In this document: positions 43,489 to 51,868 of the stretch, in pieces
How the letters are laid out: each line of letters begins with the position of its first letter
Numbering within the stretch: position 1 is the stretch's first letter
Source of the DNA: Oceanobacillus sojae
Lineage (GTDB): Bacteria; Bacillota; Bacilli; Bacillales; Amphibacillaceae
DNA: 64,000 nucleotides
Direction: 5' to 3'
NCBI RefSeq assembly: GCF_007991515.1
Contig: NZ_BJYM01000006.1
Coordinates: forward strand, 156,693 to 220,692
Translations under genes and position numbers: made by a program
Notes under the pieces: model-generated
Told to the model about the DNA's origin: nothing
What the model saw: the letters and a program-made list of their open reading frames with translations, nothing else
Database searches by the model: none

Positions 43489-44432
43489 TCGTTTTAAATA
43501 AAGCACCTTACGAGCAGAAAGCAACAAGAGAAGCTTTTGGTGATGAAATTGAAGAACTTGGAAAAGAAAATAAAGATATTATGGTTGTTGATGCAGATAT
43601 CGGCGGTTCCTGTAAAACAACGAAATTTATGAATGCGGTTCCTAAACAGCATGTCAATGTTGGAATTGCAGAGCAAAATGCAGCTGGAATGGCTGCCGGA
43701 TTATCAACAACCGGTAAAATTCCATTTGTCAGCACGTATGCGGTATTTGGATCTTTACGCATGGCAGAGCAGGTTCGTCAAGAGGTTTGCTATCCAAATC
43801 TAAATGTGAAAATAGCTTGTTCTCATGGTGGATTAACTCCTGCTAATGATGGTGGAAGCCACCAGGCGATTGAAGATATGGGGGTATATCGAACAATCCC
43901 TAATATGAGAGTAATTATGGGAGCTGACTATAATGCTACCCGCAAGCTGGTAAGACAAGCAGCCGAAATCTATGGTCCGGTTTATCTTCGTTTTACGAGA
44001 GACAAGGTTCCTGTAATCTATGATGAAAATGAAGAGTTTGAGATTGGTAAGGCGAAGCAATTAAAAGAAGGAAATGATGTAGCTATCATTGCGAACGGGG
44101 ACACGGTTTGCCTTGCATTAGAGGCTGCTGAAATTCTTGAAAGCAAGGGTGTTTCCGTAAAGCTTTTAGATATGCATACTATTAAACCGATAGACCATGA
44201 AGCAATTATAGAATGTACGAAAATCGGTAAGATTGTGACAGTAGAGGATCATAATATTCTTAATGGATTGGGCAGTGCTGTCAGTGATGTGGTAGCGGAA
44301 GAGGGGAACACCAGAGTTAGAAGAATTGGTGTACAGGATCGATTTGGTGAATCTGCACCTTATGAAAAGTTACTAGAAATCAATGGAATTACTGTTGAGA
44401 ATATCGTTAATACAGCAGAAGAATTACTTTAA
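43485..44432 (+). CDS. Transketolase, C-terminal subunit
   Basis: A 315-residue pyrimidine-binding and C-terminal part: DADIGGSCKTTKF, NVGIAEQNAAGMAAGLS (the activating Glu), SHGGLTPANDGGSHQ, and a transketolase C domain (VKLLDMHTIKPID). It completes the enzyme of the preceding gene, which it overlaps by ATGA. Normal length for split forms. Confidence 0.92.
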   Translation: MIVLNKAPYEQKATREAFGDEIEELGKENKDIMVVDADIGGSCKTTKFMNAVPKQHVNVGIAEQNAAGMAAGLSTTGKIPFVSTYAVFGSLRMAEQVRQEVCYPNLNVKIACSHGGLTPANDGGSHQAIEDMGVYRTIPNMRVIMGADYNATRKLVRQAAEIYGPVYLRFTRDKVPVIYDENEEFEIGKAKQLKEGNDVAIIANGDTVCLALEAAEILESKGVSVKLLDMHTIKPIDHEAIIECTKIGKIVTVEDHNILNGLGSAVSDVVAEEGNTRVRRIGVQDRFGESAPYEKLLEINGITVENIVNTAEELL

Positions 44433-44458
44433 TTTTCCTTTATAGGTAGAGAAGATAG

Positions 44459-44592
44459 ATAAAATGTGCTTATTTACAGAGTGAAAATAACAATCTATGT
44501 TCAGTGCAGAAAATGACAAAATAGGTTGCTGATATCTGTTTGAAGGAAGTCTTATTGTGTTGAGCATAGATGAGAGAATAAGCACATTTTAT
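44459..44592. repeat. 134-bp element with 16-bp terminal inverted repeats
   Basis: ATAAAATGTGCTTATT (44459-44474) and its exact complement (44577-44592) bracket 102 bp of non-coding DNA between the transketolase and TRAP genes. It could be a large attenuating hairpin or a MITE; no target duplication is evident. Confidence 0.55.
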
Positions 44593-44650
44593 TTTATGAT
44601 GAAAGGAATAAAAACTTTAAATTACTTGTACAGGAGACGGAGGTAAAGAA

Positions 44651-45649
44651 TTGAAAATAGTTAGAAATATAACGATTTTTGCCATTGTTGCTTTAGCTGT
44701 AGGAATTGTTGTTTCATTTTTTACAACGAGTAATGCCTTGACAGATGATACAATTACAATTCGTTTTGGGCATGATGCAGCCGAGACAAATGAAAGACAT
44801 ACTGCAGTAATGCGTTTTAAAGAATTAGTAGAAGAAAGGTCTGGCGGACATATGGAAGTGCTTGTCTATCCGAATAACCAGCTGGGATCAGAGTCAGAGA
44901 TGGTAGAAAGTGTTGCGTTGAACGATTTGCAAATGGTTGCAGCGAGTGCATACAGCCAATATAATCCAGAAATTAGTGTGCTTGAACTTCCATATTTATT
45001 CGAAGATCATCAGCAAGCCTGGGATGCTATGGATGGAGAGGTAGGACAATTAGCAGCTGAACCCTTGCTGGAAGATAATTTGAGAATTATCGCTTACTTT
45101 GAAAACGGTTTCCGTCACATTACTGCAAATAAACCGATTGAAGAGCCTGCTGATTTACGAGGGGTAAAAATCAGAACACCAGAGTTTCCGATATCTTTAA
45201 GAACATTTGCTGCTTTTGGAGGTAACCCGACACCGATGTCTTTTGGTGAAGTTTATATGGGCTTGCAGCAGGGAACGATTGACGCACAGGAAAATCCTGT
45301 TGCCAATACTTATGCTAATAAATTGAATGAGGTTCAGGATTATCTCATCCTTACAGGACACCAATATTCACCTCTTCCTGTTGCAATTGGTGAAGAGTTT
45401 TGGCAGTCATTGACATCGGAGGAACAGCAGATTATTGAAGAAAGTGCTTCAGAGACTGCTCAATTCCACCGAGATTTATTACAGGAAAATGAAGCGAAAA
45501 TGATAGAAAACTTAAAGGAACAAGGTATGACAGTAATTGAAGATCCAGATATAGATGCTTTTAAACAAGCGAGTGAGCCAGTTTATAAGCAGTTTAGAAA
45601 TAGCTATGGAAGCGAACTCTTAGATCAGATTTTAGAGGCGACAGAGTAG
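44651..45649 (+). CDS. TRAP transporter substrate-binding protein (DctP type)
   Basis: A 332-residue extracytoplasmic receptor with an N-terminal hydrophobic anchor (about 7-28, no lipobox Cys). It has the DctP-family pattern: IRFGHDAAETNERH, LVYPNNQLG-like segment and the GVKIRTPEFPI Arg that grips a carboxylate in this family. TTG 44651 follows GGAGACGGAGG. It delivers an organic acid, probably a sugar acid, to the membrane subunits that follow. Confidence 0.9.
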   Translation: MKIVRNITIFAIVALAVGIVVSFFTTSNALTDDTITIRFGHDAAETNERHTAVMRFKELVEERSGGHMEVLVYPNNQLGSESEMVESVALNDLQMVAASAYSQYNPEISVLELPYLFEDHQQAWDAMDGEVGQLAAEPLLEDNLRIIAYFENGFRHITANKPIEEPADLRGVKIRTPEFPISLRTFAAFGGNPTPMSFGEVYMGLQQGTIDAQENPVANTYANKLNEVQDYLILTGHQYSPLPVAIGEEFWQSLTSEEQQIIEESASETAQFHRDLLQENEAKMIENLKEQGMTVIEDPDIDAFKQASEPVYKQFRNSYGSELLDQILEATE

Positions 45650-45664
45650 GATGAGGGGGAAATC

Positions 45665-46204
45665 ATGAAAATACTAAATTGGTTAGATGAGCATTTTGAA
45701 GAATATATTCTTGTTTTTTTAAGTGCTTTTACAGTAATTATTATTTTTATGCAGGTAGTCATGAGGTATGTTTTCGGAAACTCACTGGCCTGGTCTGAAG
45801 AGATTGCCAGATATGCATTTATTTGGCTGATTTATGTCGGCGTAAGCTATGGGGTAAAACGAAATAAGCATTTAGGGGTAGATGCTTTATCGATGTTGTT
45901 TCAACGAAAAGGCAGATTAATCATCGCTATGATTGCGAATATCTCTTTTTTAATCTTTGCATTAGTGATGACATATTATGGAATCGATATTGTTGCCAGA
46001 GTAACAAGAACGTCGGCTGCGTTACAAATCCCATTGTTCTGGGTGTACTTGGCTCCAGTTGTCGGTATGATAATAACCTCCATCCGATTATTACAAAATA
46101 TGGCTTATGATGTAAGAGATTATCGATCTGTTAAAAGGGATGAGGATTATAAGAATTTAGATAGAAAAGAGTCCTTAGCAAGTCAGGAGGAGAAGACAGT
46201 ATGA
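45665..46204 (+). CDS. TRAP transporter small permease (DctQ type)
   Basis: A 179-residue four-helix membrane protein with the DctQ landmarks VVMRYVFGNSLAWSEEIARYAFIWL. GAGGGGG before ATG 45665. It has a charged C-terminal tail and overlaps the large subunit gene by 4 bp. Confidence 0.9.
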   Translation: MKILNWLDEHFEEYILVFLSAFTVIIIFMQVVMRYVFGNSLAWSEEIARYAFIWLIYVGVSYGVKRNKHLGVDALSMLFQRKGRLIIAMIANISFLIFALVMTYYGIDIVARVTRTSAALQIPLFWVYLAPVVGMIITSIRLLQNMAYDVRDYRSVKRDEDYKNLDRKESLASQEEKTV

Positions 46205-47469
46205 CAACGTTCATTTTATTCGGCACCTTCTTTTTATTTATGGCGCTTACTGTACCTATCGGGATTGCACTGGGGATCGCAGGCCTGGTTACAGCTATGT
46301 ACTCAGCAAATATATCCGTTACTTTTCTATCACAGGGATTAGTTACCTCCACGGATAACTTTGCTTTAATGGCAATTCCATTCTTTATCCTTGCTGGGGA
46401 AATAATGGGAAAAGGCGGTATTTCCAACCGTTTATTTGATTTAGCAAATGTCTTTGTCGGACGATATACTGGCGGATTTGCGATGGCGGCTGTAATTACT
46501 TCTATGTTCTTTGCTGCAATTTCAGGTTCAGGTCCGGCTACTGTTGCAGCAGTAGGTGGTATTATGATTCCAGCCATGGTTGCAGAAGGGTATGATAAAA
46601 AGTTTGCCACTGCATTGATTGCATCAGCCGGTTCATTAGGAATTATTCTGCCTCCGAGTATACCAATGGTTCTTTTTGGAATCTCAGCAAATGAATCAAT
46701 TGGAGATTTATTCCTTGGAGGGATTCTGCCAGGGCTATTGATTGGCGGACTAATTCTATTATGGGCATATATTTATTCTAAAAAGCAAGGCTATGCAGGT
46801 ACTGGGGAATCATTCAGCTTTAAAAAGTTGTTACAGGCTTTGAATAAAGCAAAATGGTCTTTACTTGTACCGATTATAATTTTAGGTGGTATTTACGGAG
46901 GTATATTTACACCGACAGAAGCGGCTGTAATCGCAGTGGTTTATGCATTATTTGTAAGTATGTTCCTACATAAATCCATCAAGCTTAAGGATTTGCATGC
47001 TATTTTCAGAAATGCATCATTAAGCTCTGTAGCTATTTTAATTATTATTGGAACAGCGAATGCATTTGGAACGATTCTATCTATGGAAAGAATTCCGCAA
47101 GCATTTGCAGACGGATTCTTATCTGTTTCTGAAAATAGCGTAGTCGTCATAATTATGATTATTATCATGCTGTTAATCATTGGGTGTTTTATCGATACTG
47201 CGGCAGCAGTTATCATATTTACTCCAATTCTATATCCGGTGGCGCTGGAAATTGGAATGAATCCAATCCACTTTGGTATTGTCATGATTGTTACGCTGGC
47301 AATCGGATTTATCACACCGCCATTAGGAGTAAACTTGTTTGTGGGATCAGGACTATCGGGCTTAAGTATGCCGGTCTTGGCAAAAGCAGCTATTCCATTC
47401 TTCTTTGTAATTTTGTTTGGACTCGCTCTGATTGCCGTAATTCCACAGCTGACATTGCTATTCTTATAA
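46201..47469 (+). CDS. TRAP transporter large permease (DctM type)
   Basis: A 422-residue DctM subunit with about 11-12 membrane spans: AIPFFILAGEIMGKGGIS, the FAAISGSGPATVAAVGGIMIP motif and ITPPLGVNLFV. It forms the Na+-coupled translocation path together with DctQ. AGGAGG precedes ATG 46201. This is the only ion-driven sugar-acid-type importer in the window; the others are PTS. Confidence 0.92.
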   Translation: MTTFILFGTFFLFMALTVPIGIALGIAGLVTAMYSANISVTFLSQGLVTSTDNFALMAIPFFILAGEIMGKGGISNRLFDLANVFVGRYTGGFAMAAVITSMFFAAISGSGPATVAAVGGIMIPAMVAEGYDKKFATALIASAGSLGIILPPSIPMVLFGISANESIGDLFLGGILPGLLIGGLILLWAYIYSKKQGYAGTGESFSFKKLLQALNKAKWSLLVPIIILGGIYGGIFTPTEAAVIAVVYALFVSMFLHKSIKLKDLHAIFRNASLSSVAILIIIGTANAFGTILSMERIPQAFADGFLSVSENSVVVIIMIIIMLLIIGCFIDTAAAVIIFTPILYPVALEIGMNPIHFGIVMIVTLAIGFITPPLGVNLFVGSGLSGLSMPVLAKAAIPFFFVILFGLALIAVIPQLTLLFL

Positions 47470-47540
47470 CTTATAAGGTTATATCAATAATAGAATGAAA
47501 TTCAACAACGTATTATACGCTAAAATCAGGAGGAAAAAAC

Positions 47541-48299
47541 ATGTTTGAATTAAATAATAAAGTAGCTATTGTAACAGGAAGCGGATCATTGAAAGGAATT
47601 GGCAGAGATATTGCATTGAAATTAGCAGAGCAGGGCGCATCGATTGTAGTTGCTGATTTAAATGTGGAAGGCATTCAGGATACGGTAAAAGCTGTAGAAG
47701 AGACTGGAGCGAAAGCATTGGGTGTAGAGCTCAATGTAACAAGCAAGGAATCTGTGGATGCGATGATTGAAAAAGTATTATCGGAATTTGGCCGTATCGA
47801 TATTTTAGTAAATAATGCGGGAATCTCTCAAAAAGTAACGGTAGAGGACATGACTTTAGAAGATATGCAGCGGATTTTCAGTGTAAACATGTTTGGACTA
47901 TTCCTGTGCTCACAAGCAGTATTAAAGCCAATGAAAGAACAGCATTTTGGCCGTATCATTAACCTTTCTTCAGTATCTGCAAAAAGAGGCGGCGGTGTAT
48001 TTGGCGGAGCGCATTATTCAGCTTCCAAAGCAGCTGTGCTGGGATTTGCAAAAAACCTTGCAAGAGAAGTTGCGACAGATGGTATTACAGTAAACTCTGT
48101 AGCGCCAGGTCTGGTTAATACTGAAATTTGGAAGTCACTTCCTGAAGCAGATGCAGCAAAGGTAATTGATGGAATTCCTCTTGGACGCCCGGGAGAGACA
48201 AGTGAAATTGCATCAACGATTGCTTTTCTGGCATCTGATGAAGCTTCTTATATTACAGGTGAAGATATTGATATTAATGGCGGATCGCATATGGATTAA
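47541..48299 (+). CDS. SDR-family oxidoreductase
   Basis: A 252-residue classical SDR: TGSGSLKGIG cofactor motif, NNAG, catalytic S...YSASK. AGGAGG before ATG 47541. It follows the TRAP genes by 71 bp and ends at a terminator, so it belongs to the LacI-controlled operon and probably oxidises or reduces the imported compound on the way to the transketolase substrate. Confidence 0.87.
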   Translation: MFELNNKVAIVTGSGSLKGIGRDIALKLAEQGASIVVADLNVEGIQDTVKAVEETGAKALGVELNVTSKESVDAMIEKVLSEFGRIDILVNNAGISQKVTVEDMTLEDMQRIFSVNMFGLFLCSQAVLKPMKEQHFGRIINLSSVSAKRGGGVFGGAHYSASKAAVLGFAKNLAREVATDGITVNSVAPGLVNTEIWKSLPEADAAKVIDGIPLGRPGETSEIASTIAFLASDEASYITGEDIDINGGSHMD

Positions 48300-48310
48300 T
48301 AAATAAATGG

Positions 48311-48356
48311 AAAAGATACGATGTCTTCTTTGAATAGAGGATATCGTGTTTTTTTG
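48311..48356 (+). terminator. Terminator of transketolase-TRAP operon
   Basis: Imperfect stem (GATACGATGTC / GATATCGT) followed by a run of seven T residues. Confidence 0.65.
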
Positions 48357-48489
48357 TTGGCGAAGTTATGGAAATGATTTCATAATCAGTAAAAACGATT
48401 CGTTCTTTTAAATTTAAAATGATATACTTAAATAAGCAGAAAATAATGTGAATTTTGTTAGCTACATATGGTTTGAGGAGGAAAAATGA

Positions 48490-49617
48490 ATGAAAACAAT
48501 CGTTGTTGGTACAGGAATTGTTGGTGCAAGTGCAGCGTATTATTTAGTGAAACAAGGTATTGAGGTTGTTATGGTAGATCGTCCGGAAGAAGGGAAAGCA
48601 ACCTCTGCAGGTGCTGGCATTATTTGTCCTTGGATTTCTCATGTGGAAGACCCGGATTGGTATGCAGTTGCAAAGGGAGGGGCGCTATATTACCCTGAAT
48701 TGATAGAACAGTTGAAAAAAGATGGAGAAACTGATACAGGATATAAGAAGGTTGGAGCGATAAGCGTCAGTAATAGTTCATCTGAGTTAGATGAGATTGA
48801 GCGTCAGGTGCGCGAAAAGCAGCAAGAAGCTCCAGAGCTGGGAGAGATTGAAAGATTAGATCATATAGAAGCGAAAAAAAGATTCCCTGCATTATCGGAT
48901 GATTTGGAAGGAGTCTATGTATCAGGAGCTGCCCGAATGGATGGCAGATTACTGCGTGAATCTATGAAACGGGCTGCTATAAAAAATGGCGCACAGTTTA
49001 TAGAAGGTGAGGCTGTACTTATAGTAGAAAATCAAAAGGTATCCGGTGTACATGTAAATGGAGAAGATATTATCGCGGATAATGTATTGTCAGCCACTGG
49101 AGCATGGGCACCGGAGCAACTGAAGCCGTTAGGAATGGATTTAGCAGTTGAACCACAGCGGGGGCAAATCGCACATATTTCCCTCCCGGGTCAGGATACA
49201 GCTGATTGGCCGGTTATATTGCCTCAGACGAGTCATTATATGCTGGCATTTGATGATTCGAGAATTGTTGCAGGAGCAACAAGAGAGGATGGTTCGGGAT
49301 TTGATTATCGTTTGACTGCCGGTGGTGTCAACCATGTCTTGGAAGCTGCTCTGGATGTTGCTTCTGGATTAGAGGATGGAACACTGAAAGAGGTACGAAT
49401 TGGATTCCGACCGATGAGCAAGGACGGATTGCCTTTAATTGGACCGATTAAAGAGATCGAAAATCTCTATATAGTGAATGGGCTCGGCCGTTCTGGTTTA
49501 ACAATGGGGCCATACGTTGGCAAACTGGCAGCAAAGCAGATTTTAAATGAAGATATTGAGCTGGACATGGCTGCTTATAAGCCTGACCGGGCTATTTCTA
49601 AATCTGTGACGAATTGA
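48490..49617 (+). CDS. FAD-dependent oxidoreductase (DAO/DadA family)
   Basis: A 375-residue flavoprotein: N-terminal dinucleotide fold VVGTGIVGASAAYYL, DAO-type ATSAGAGIICPW segment, substrate domain with SATGAWAPE and VEPQRGQIAHI, and the C-terminal FAD contact GLGRSGLTMGPYVG. Family members oxidise D-amino acids, glycine or sarcosine. GAGGAGG is set for ATG 48490. It has its own upstream region and terminator, so it is probably separate from the TRAP operon. Confidence 0.88.
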   Translation: MKTIVVGTGIVGASAAYYLVKQGIEVVMVDRPEEGKATSAGAGIICPWISHVEDPDWYAVAKGGALYYPELIEQLKKDGETDTGYKKVGAISVSNSSSELDEIERQVREKQQEAPELGEIERLDHIEAKKRFPALSDDLEGVYVSGAARMDGRLLRESMKRAAIKNGAQFIEGEAVLIVENQKVSGVHVNGEDIIADNVLSATGAWAPEQLKPLGMDLAVEPQRGQIAHISLPGQDTADWPVILPQTSHYMLAFDDSRIVAGATREDGSGFDYRLTAGGVNHVLEAALDVASGLEDGTLKEVRIGFRPMSKDGLPLIGPIKEIENLYIVNGLGRSGLTMGPYVGKLAAKQILNEDIELDMAAYKPDRAISKSVTN

Positions 49618-49620
49618 ATA

Positions 49621-49676
49621 ATAAAAGAACCGCTTCGCAATCTCACTACAAAAAGATTGCGAAGCGGTTCTTTTAT
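49621..49676. terminator. Very strong bidirectional terminator
   Basis: A perfect 22-bp stem (49621-49642 / 49655-49676) with a 12-nt loop and T runs on both strands, between convergent genes. Confidence 0.9.
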
Positions 49677-49741
49677 TCTTAATATATTTTTATAAAAGCT
49701 GACCATATGTTATCTGACGTATTGTCTGTTGCAGATTATAA

Positions 49742-50452
49742 TCAGGATGTTTCTTCAATTGCTTCATCGGGTACTTCTATTTCATTAATATCATTTATAT
49801 CATCGTAATTGACCTGAATATTTATATTTACGGTGCCAGTCTCATTTTCAACAGAGAGGTTATATTCTAAATTCTCAATATAGTAATCAGACTTATTTAC
49901 TTCAAAGGTAAAACCCAAAGACATATCCTCATCAGCGATATCACTGCCGCCCAATAGTATGTTGAATGGACCTTCGAATGCTTCATAAATTTCACGTTCA
50001 AAGCCCTCATAACTAAAGGTGTAGGTTCCACCTTCAGAATCAAATTCAGCATAGTCAATCACATTTTCCAAAACAGAAACGACATCTCTATAGGAAGGGG
50101 TAAATAGCGGTTCATCTTCTTCTGCTTCTCTCTTTCCCCAAGGATTGTCCTCTTCTTGCGTATATATTTCATCGTTTACGCGATAAGTATTAACAGATGA
50201 TTCCTCTCCATCTGCTTCAATAGTTAAAATCTGGTGCAGTGCAGCAGGGTCTTCTGTTAAATTTACTTCTATATTATGACTGATTGTTTTTGCAACATCA
50301 GATGTATCAATATTAAAATTCGCTGCGTATTGATTGACATCACGGTGCGAATTCAGGACATTTTCAATAACCTCTTCTTCACTTGCCTCTTGAGAACAGG
50401 CTACTAAAAAGAAAAACAGAGAAACAGCAAGCAAAGCGCATATTTTTTTCAC
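49742..50452 (-). CDS. Lipoprotein, LolA-like/DUF6612-type
   Basis: A 236-residue secreted lipoprotein. The signal peptide KKICALLAVSLFFFLVACSQ ends in a lipobox with the Cys to be acylated. The mature part is acidic, about 215 residues, with beta-rich LolA-like alternation (EVNLTEDPAALHQILTIEADG). GTG 50452 after AGGAAAGGTGG is the likely start; the frame is open upstream to 50491 without a better site. Role unknown; surface anchored. Confidence 0.75.
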   Translation of the reverse strand: MKKICALLAVSLFFFLVACSQEASEEEVIENVLNSHRDVNQYAANFNIDTSDVAKTISHNIEVNLTEDPAALHQILTIEADGEESSVNTYRVNDEIYTQEEDNPWGKREAEEDEPLFTPSYRDVVSVLENVIDYAEFDSEGGTYTFSYEGFEREIYEAFEGPFNILLGGSDIADEDMSLGFTFEVNKSDYYIENLEYNLSVENETGTVNINIQVNYDDINDINEIEVPDEAIEETS

Positions 50453-50630
50453 ATTTTCACCACCTTTCCTAAGTTTTGGGTAGATTATCATGCACTCTAT
50501 CTAATAGTCTATATCAATCATGAAGGTTTTGTAAATTAGGTAGAGCAAAGAAAAATATGCAATTATTTACTTGTTTTTGGAAAATTATTCTTTTGTTTCT
50601 CAAAAAAAGAAAAGTGAGCAGCTGTCTGAC

Positions 50631-51509
50631 TCACTTTTCTTCCTCTAATAATTGCATAAAAAGTATTTGGATATATCTTCCTTTATCCTCTATGTCTGTA
50701 TCCTGTACAGCATTCTGATAGGAGGAAATAACACTCTCCATCAGGAAAAGATCTGGATTGTCAGATGTAAGCTGTTCTAATAAAAACTTCTGGTAGTATG
50801 CTAATTTTTTATTTTTCAGCTTCTTCACATTTGCTTCTAAATCGGTCAATGTTTGCTGTAATTGCTTTTTAATATTTTTATCCTCTGTATTCTTATTTTG
50901 CTGATAAGCCAGGAAATAATCCTCTTTTAAAAATGGCTGCTGTCCGCCGGTTTGTTCGATTTTTTTGAGAGAGAAATAAATCGTCTCTTCAATTGGAACT
51001 TCTGTTTTGCCAATATCCATTAAGACTTTTGAGGTTAAATGGATTGTTCCAAAGCAGGTAACTGCATCATCGTAGGATTGTTTGCGCCGTCCTTCACCAA
51101 ACACCTCGCAAATTCGTTCTGCCATCCAGCTGACTTCTTTCAGATATTGCTGGTTTAAAAATTCTTTTAATTCCTGATGCGCTGTGTCTGTGCTCGTCAA
51201 AGAAGCAAATAATGCCATTAGATTATGTTTTTTGTCAATATGAAACCGGGCAGCAATCTGCTTTACAAAAACATGTTTATCTGAAGCTGGCTTTCCAATA
51301 GCCAGCTGCTGCCTATTGTAGATTACTTCATCTTTTATAAATGACAGGATAGCCATTAAGCATTCTGTTTTGGAAGAAAAATAATTGTAGAATGTTCCTT
51401 TGGATATATTGGCAGCATCCAATATATCCTGAATCGAAGTGACAGAGAATCCCTTTTTAATAAAAAGTATTTGTGCAGCTTCGATAATTTGTTGCTTTTT
51501 TTTATTCAT
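50631..51509 (-). CDS. TetR-family regulator
   Basis: A 292-residue TetR protein, larger than usual. N-terminal HTH (about 6-50): IIEAAQILFIKKGFSVTSIQDILDAANISKGTFYNYFSSK. The long helical C-terminus (KKQLQQTLTDLEANVKKLKNKKLAYYQKFL) may extend the dimer interface. It is divergent from an MFS drug-efflux gene, a classical repressor-pump pair. A perfect 12-bp palindrome lies between them at 51580. Confidence 0.88.
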   Translation of the reverse strand: MNKKKQQIIEAAQILFIKKGFSVTSIQDILDAANISKGTFYNYFSSKTECLMAILSFIKDEVIYNRQQLAIGKPASDKHVFVKQIAARFHIDKKHNLMALFASLTSTDTAHQELKEFLNQQYLKEVSWMAERICEVFGEGRRKQSYDDAVTCFGTIHLTSKVLMDIGKTEVPIEETIYFSLKKIEQTGGQQPFLKEDYFLAYQQNKNTEDKNIKKQLQQTLTDLEANVKKLKNKKLAYYQKFLLEQLTSDNPDLFLMESVISSYQNAVQDTDIEDKGRYIQILFMQLLEEEK

Positions 51510-51579
51510 ATAACCGTCCCTTTATATAATTTTAAGAAAAATAGAACTGGAGTACAATATTTATATTAGTCCATATCTA

Positions 51580-51591
51580 TTGATATATCAA
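51580..51591. promoter_or_regulatory. Candidate TetR operator
   Basis: TTGATATATCAA is a perfect 12-bp palindrome between the divergent tetR and MFS genes. It also lies within wider arms AGTCCA/TGGACT (about 51568 to 51639). Position and symmetry fit a TetR site; the rest of 51510-51868 otherwise holds only a tiny ORF. Confidence 0.4.
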
Positions 51592-51751
51592 CATTTGAAA
51601 ATTAATGAAATATTTTTGTTGCATTTATTGGACTGCAGGTATAAAATAGTTAAGTCTTTAAGAGAAAATTGCTTTGAATTATAGTAAGGAAGTTTTTAAA
51701 CCTCTGTAAGATGATATTTTTTGCGTTTGAGGAAAGCATAAAAGTAAGGTT

Positions 51752-51835
51752 ATGAAGGATCTCGATATGGCAAAAAAATTAAACATAACACCAGGTAGAA
51801 AAATAATCATTTCTCTGAAAGGCGGGGAAATGTAA
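51752..51835 (+). CDS. Tiny 27-residue ORF upstream of the MFS gene
   Basis: ATG 51752 (TAAGG two bases upstream, and a second ATG at 51767 with AAGGA) runs 27 codons of protein-like sequence (MAKKLNITPGRKIIISLKGG from the second ATG) to TAA. It might be a leader peptide acting on the efflux gene, or a remnant. No homologue is recognised. Confidence 0.2.
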   Translation: MKDLDMAKKLNITPGRKIIISLKGGEM

Positions 51836-51868
51836 TTTTTTTCTAAGAAAAGAAAGTGAGGGTCTATA

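Noticed and set aside
46131..46610. Minus-strand frame of 159 codons opposite dctM
   Set aside because: Complement of conserved membrane-protein codons; no start signals.
49621..49676. 22-bp perfect inverted repeat as an attachment or recombination site
   Set aside because: Position between convergent genes with T runs on both strands explains it fully as a bidirectional terminator.
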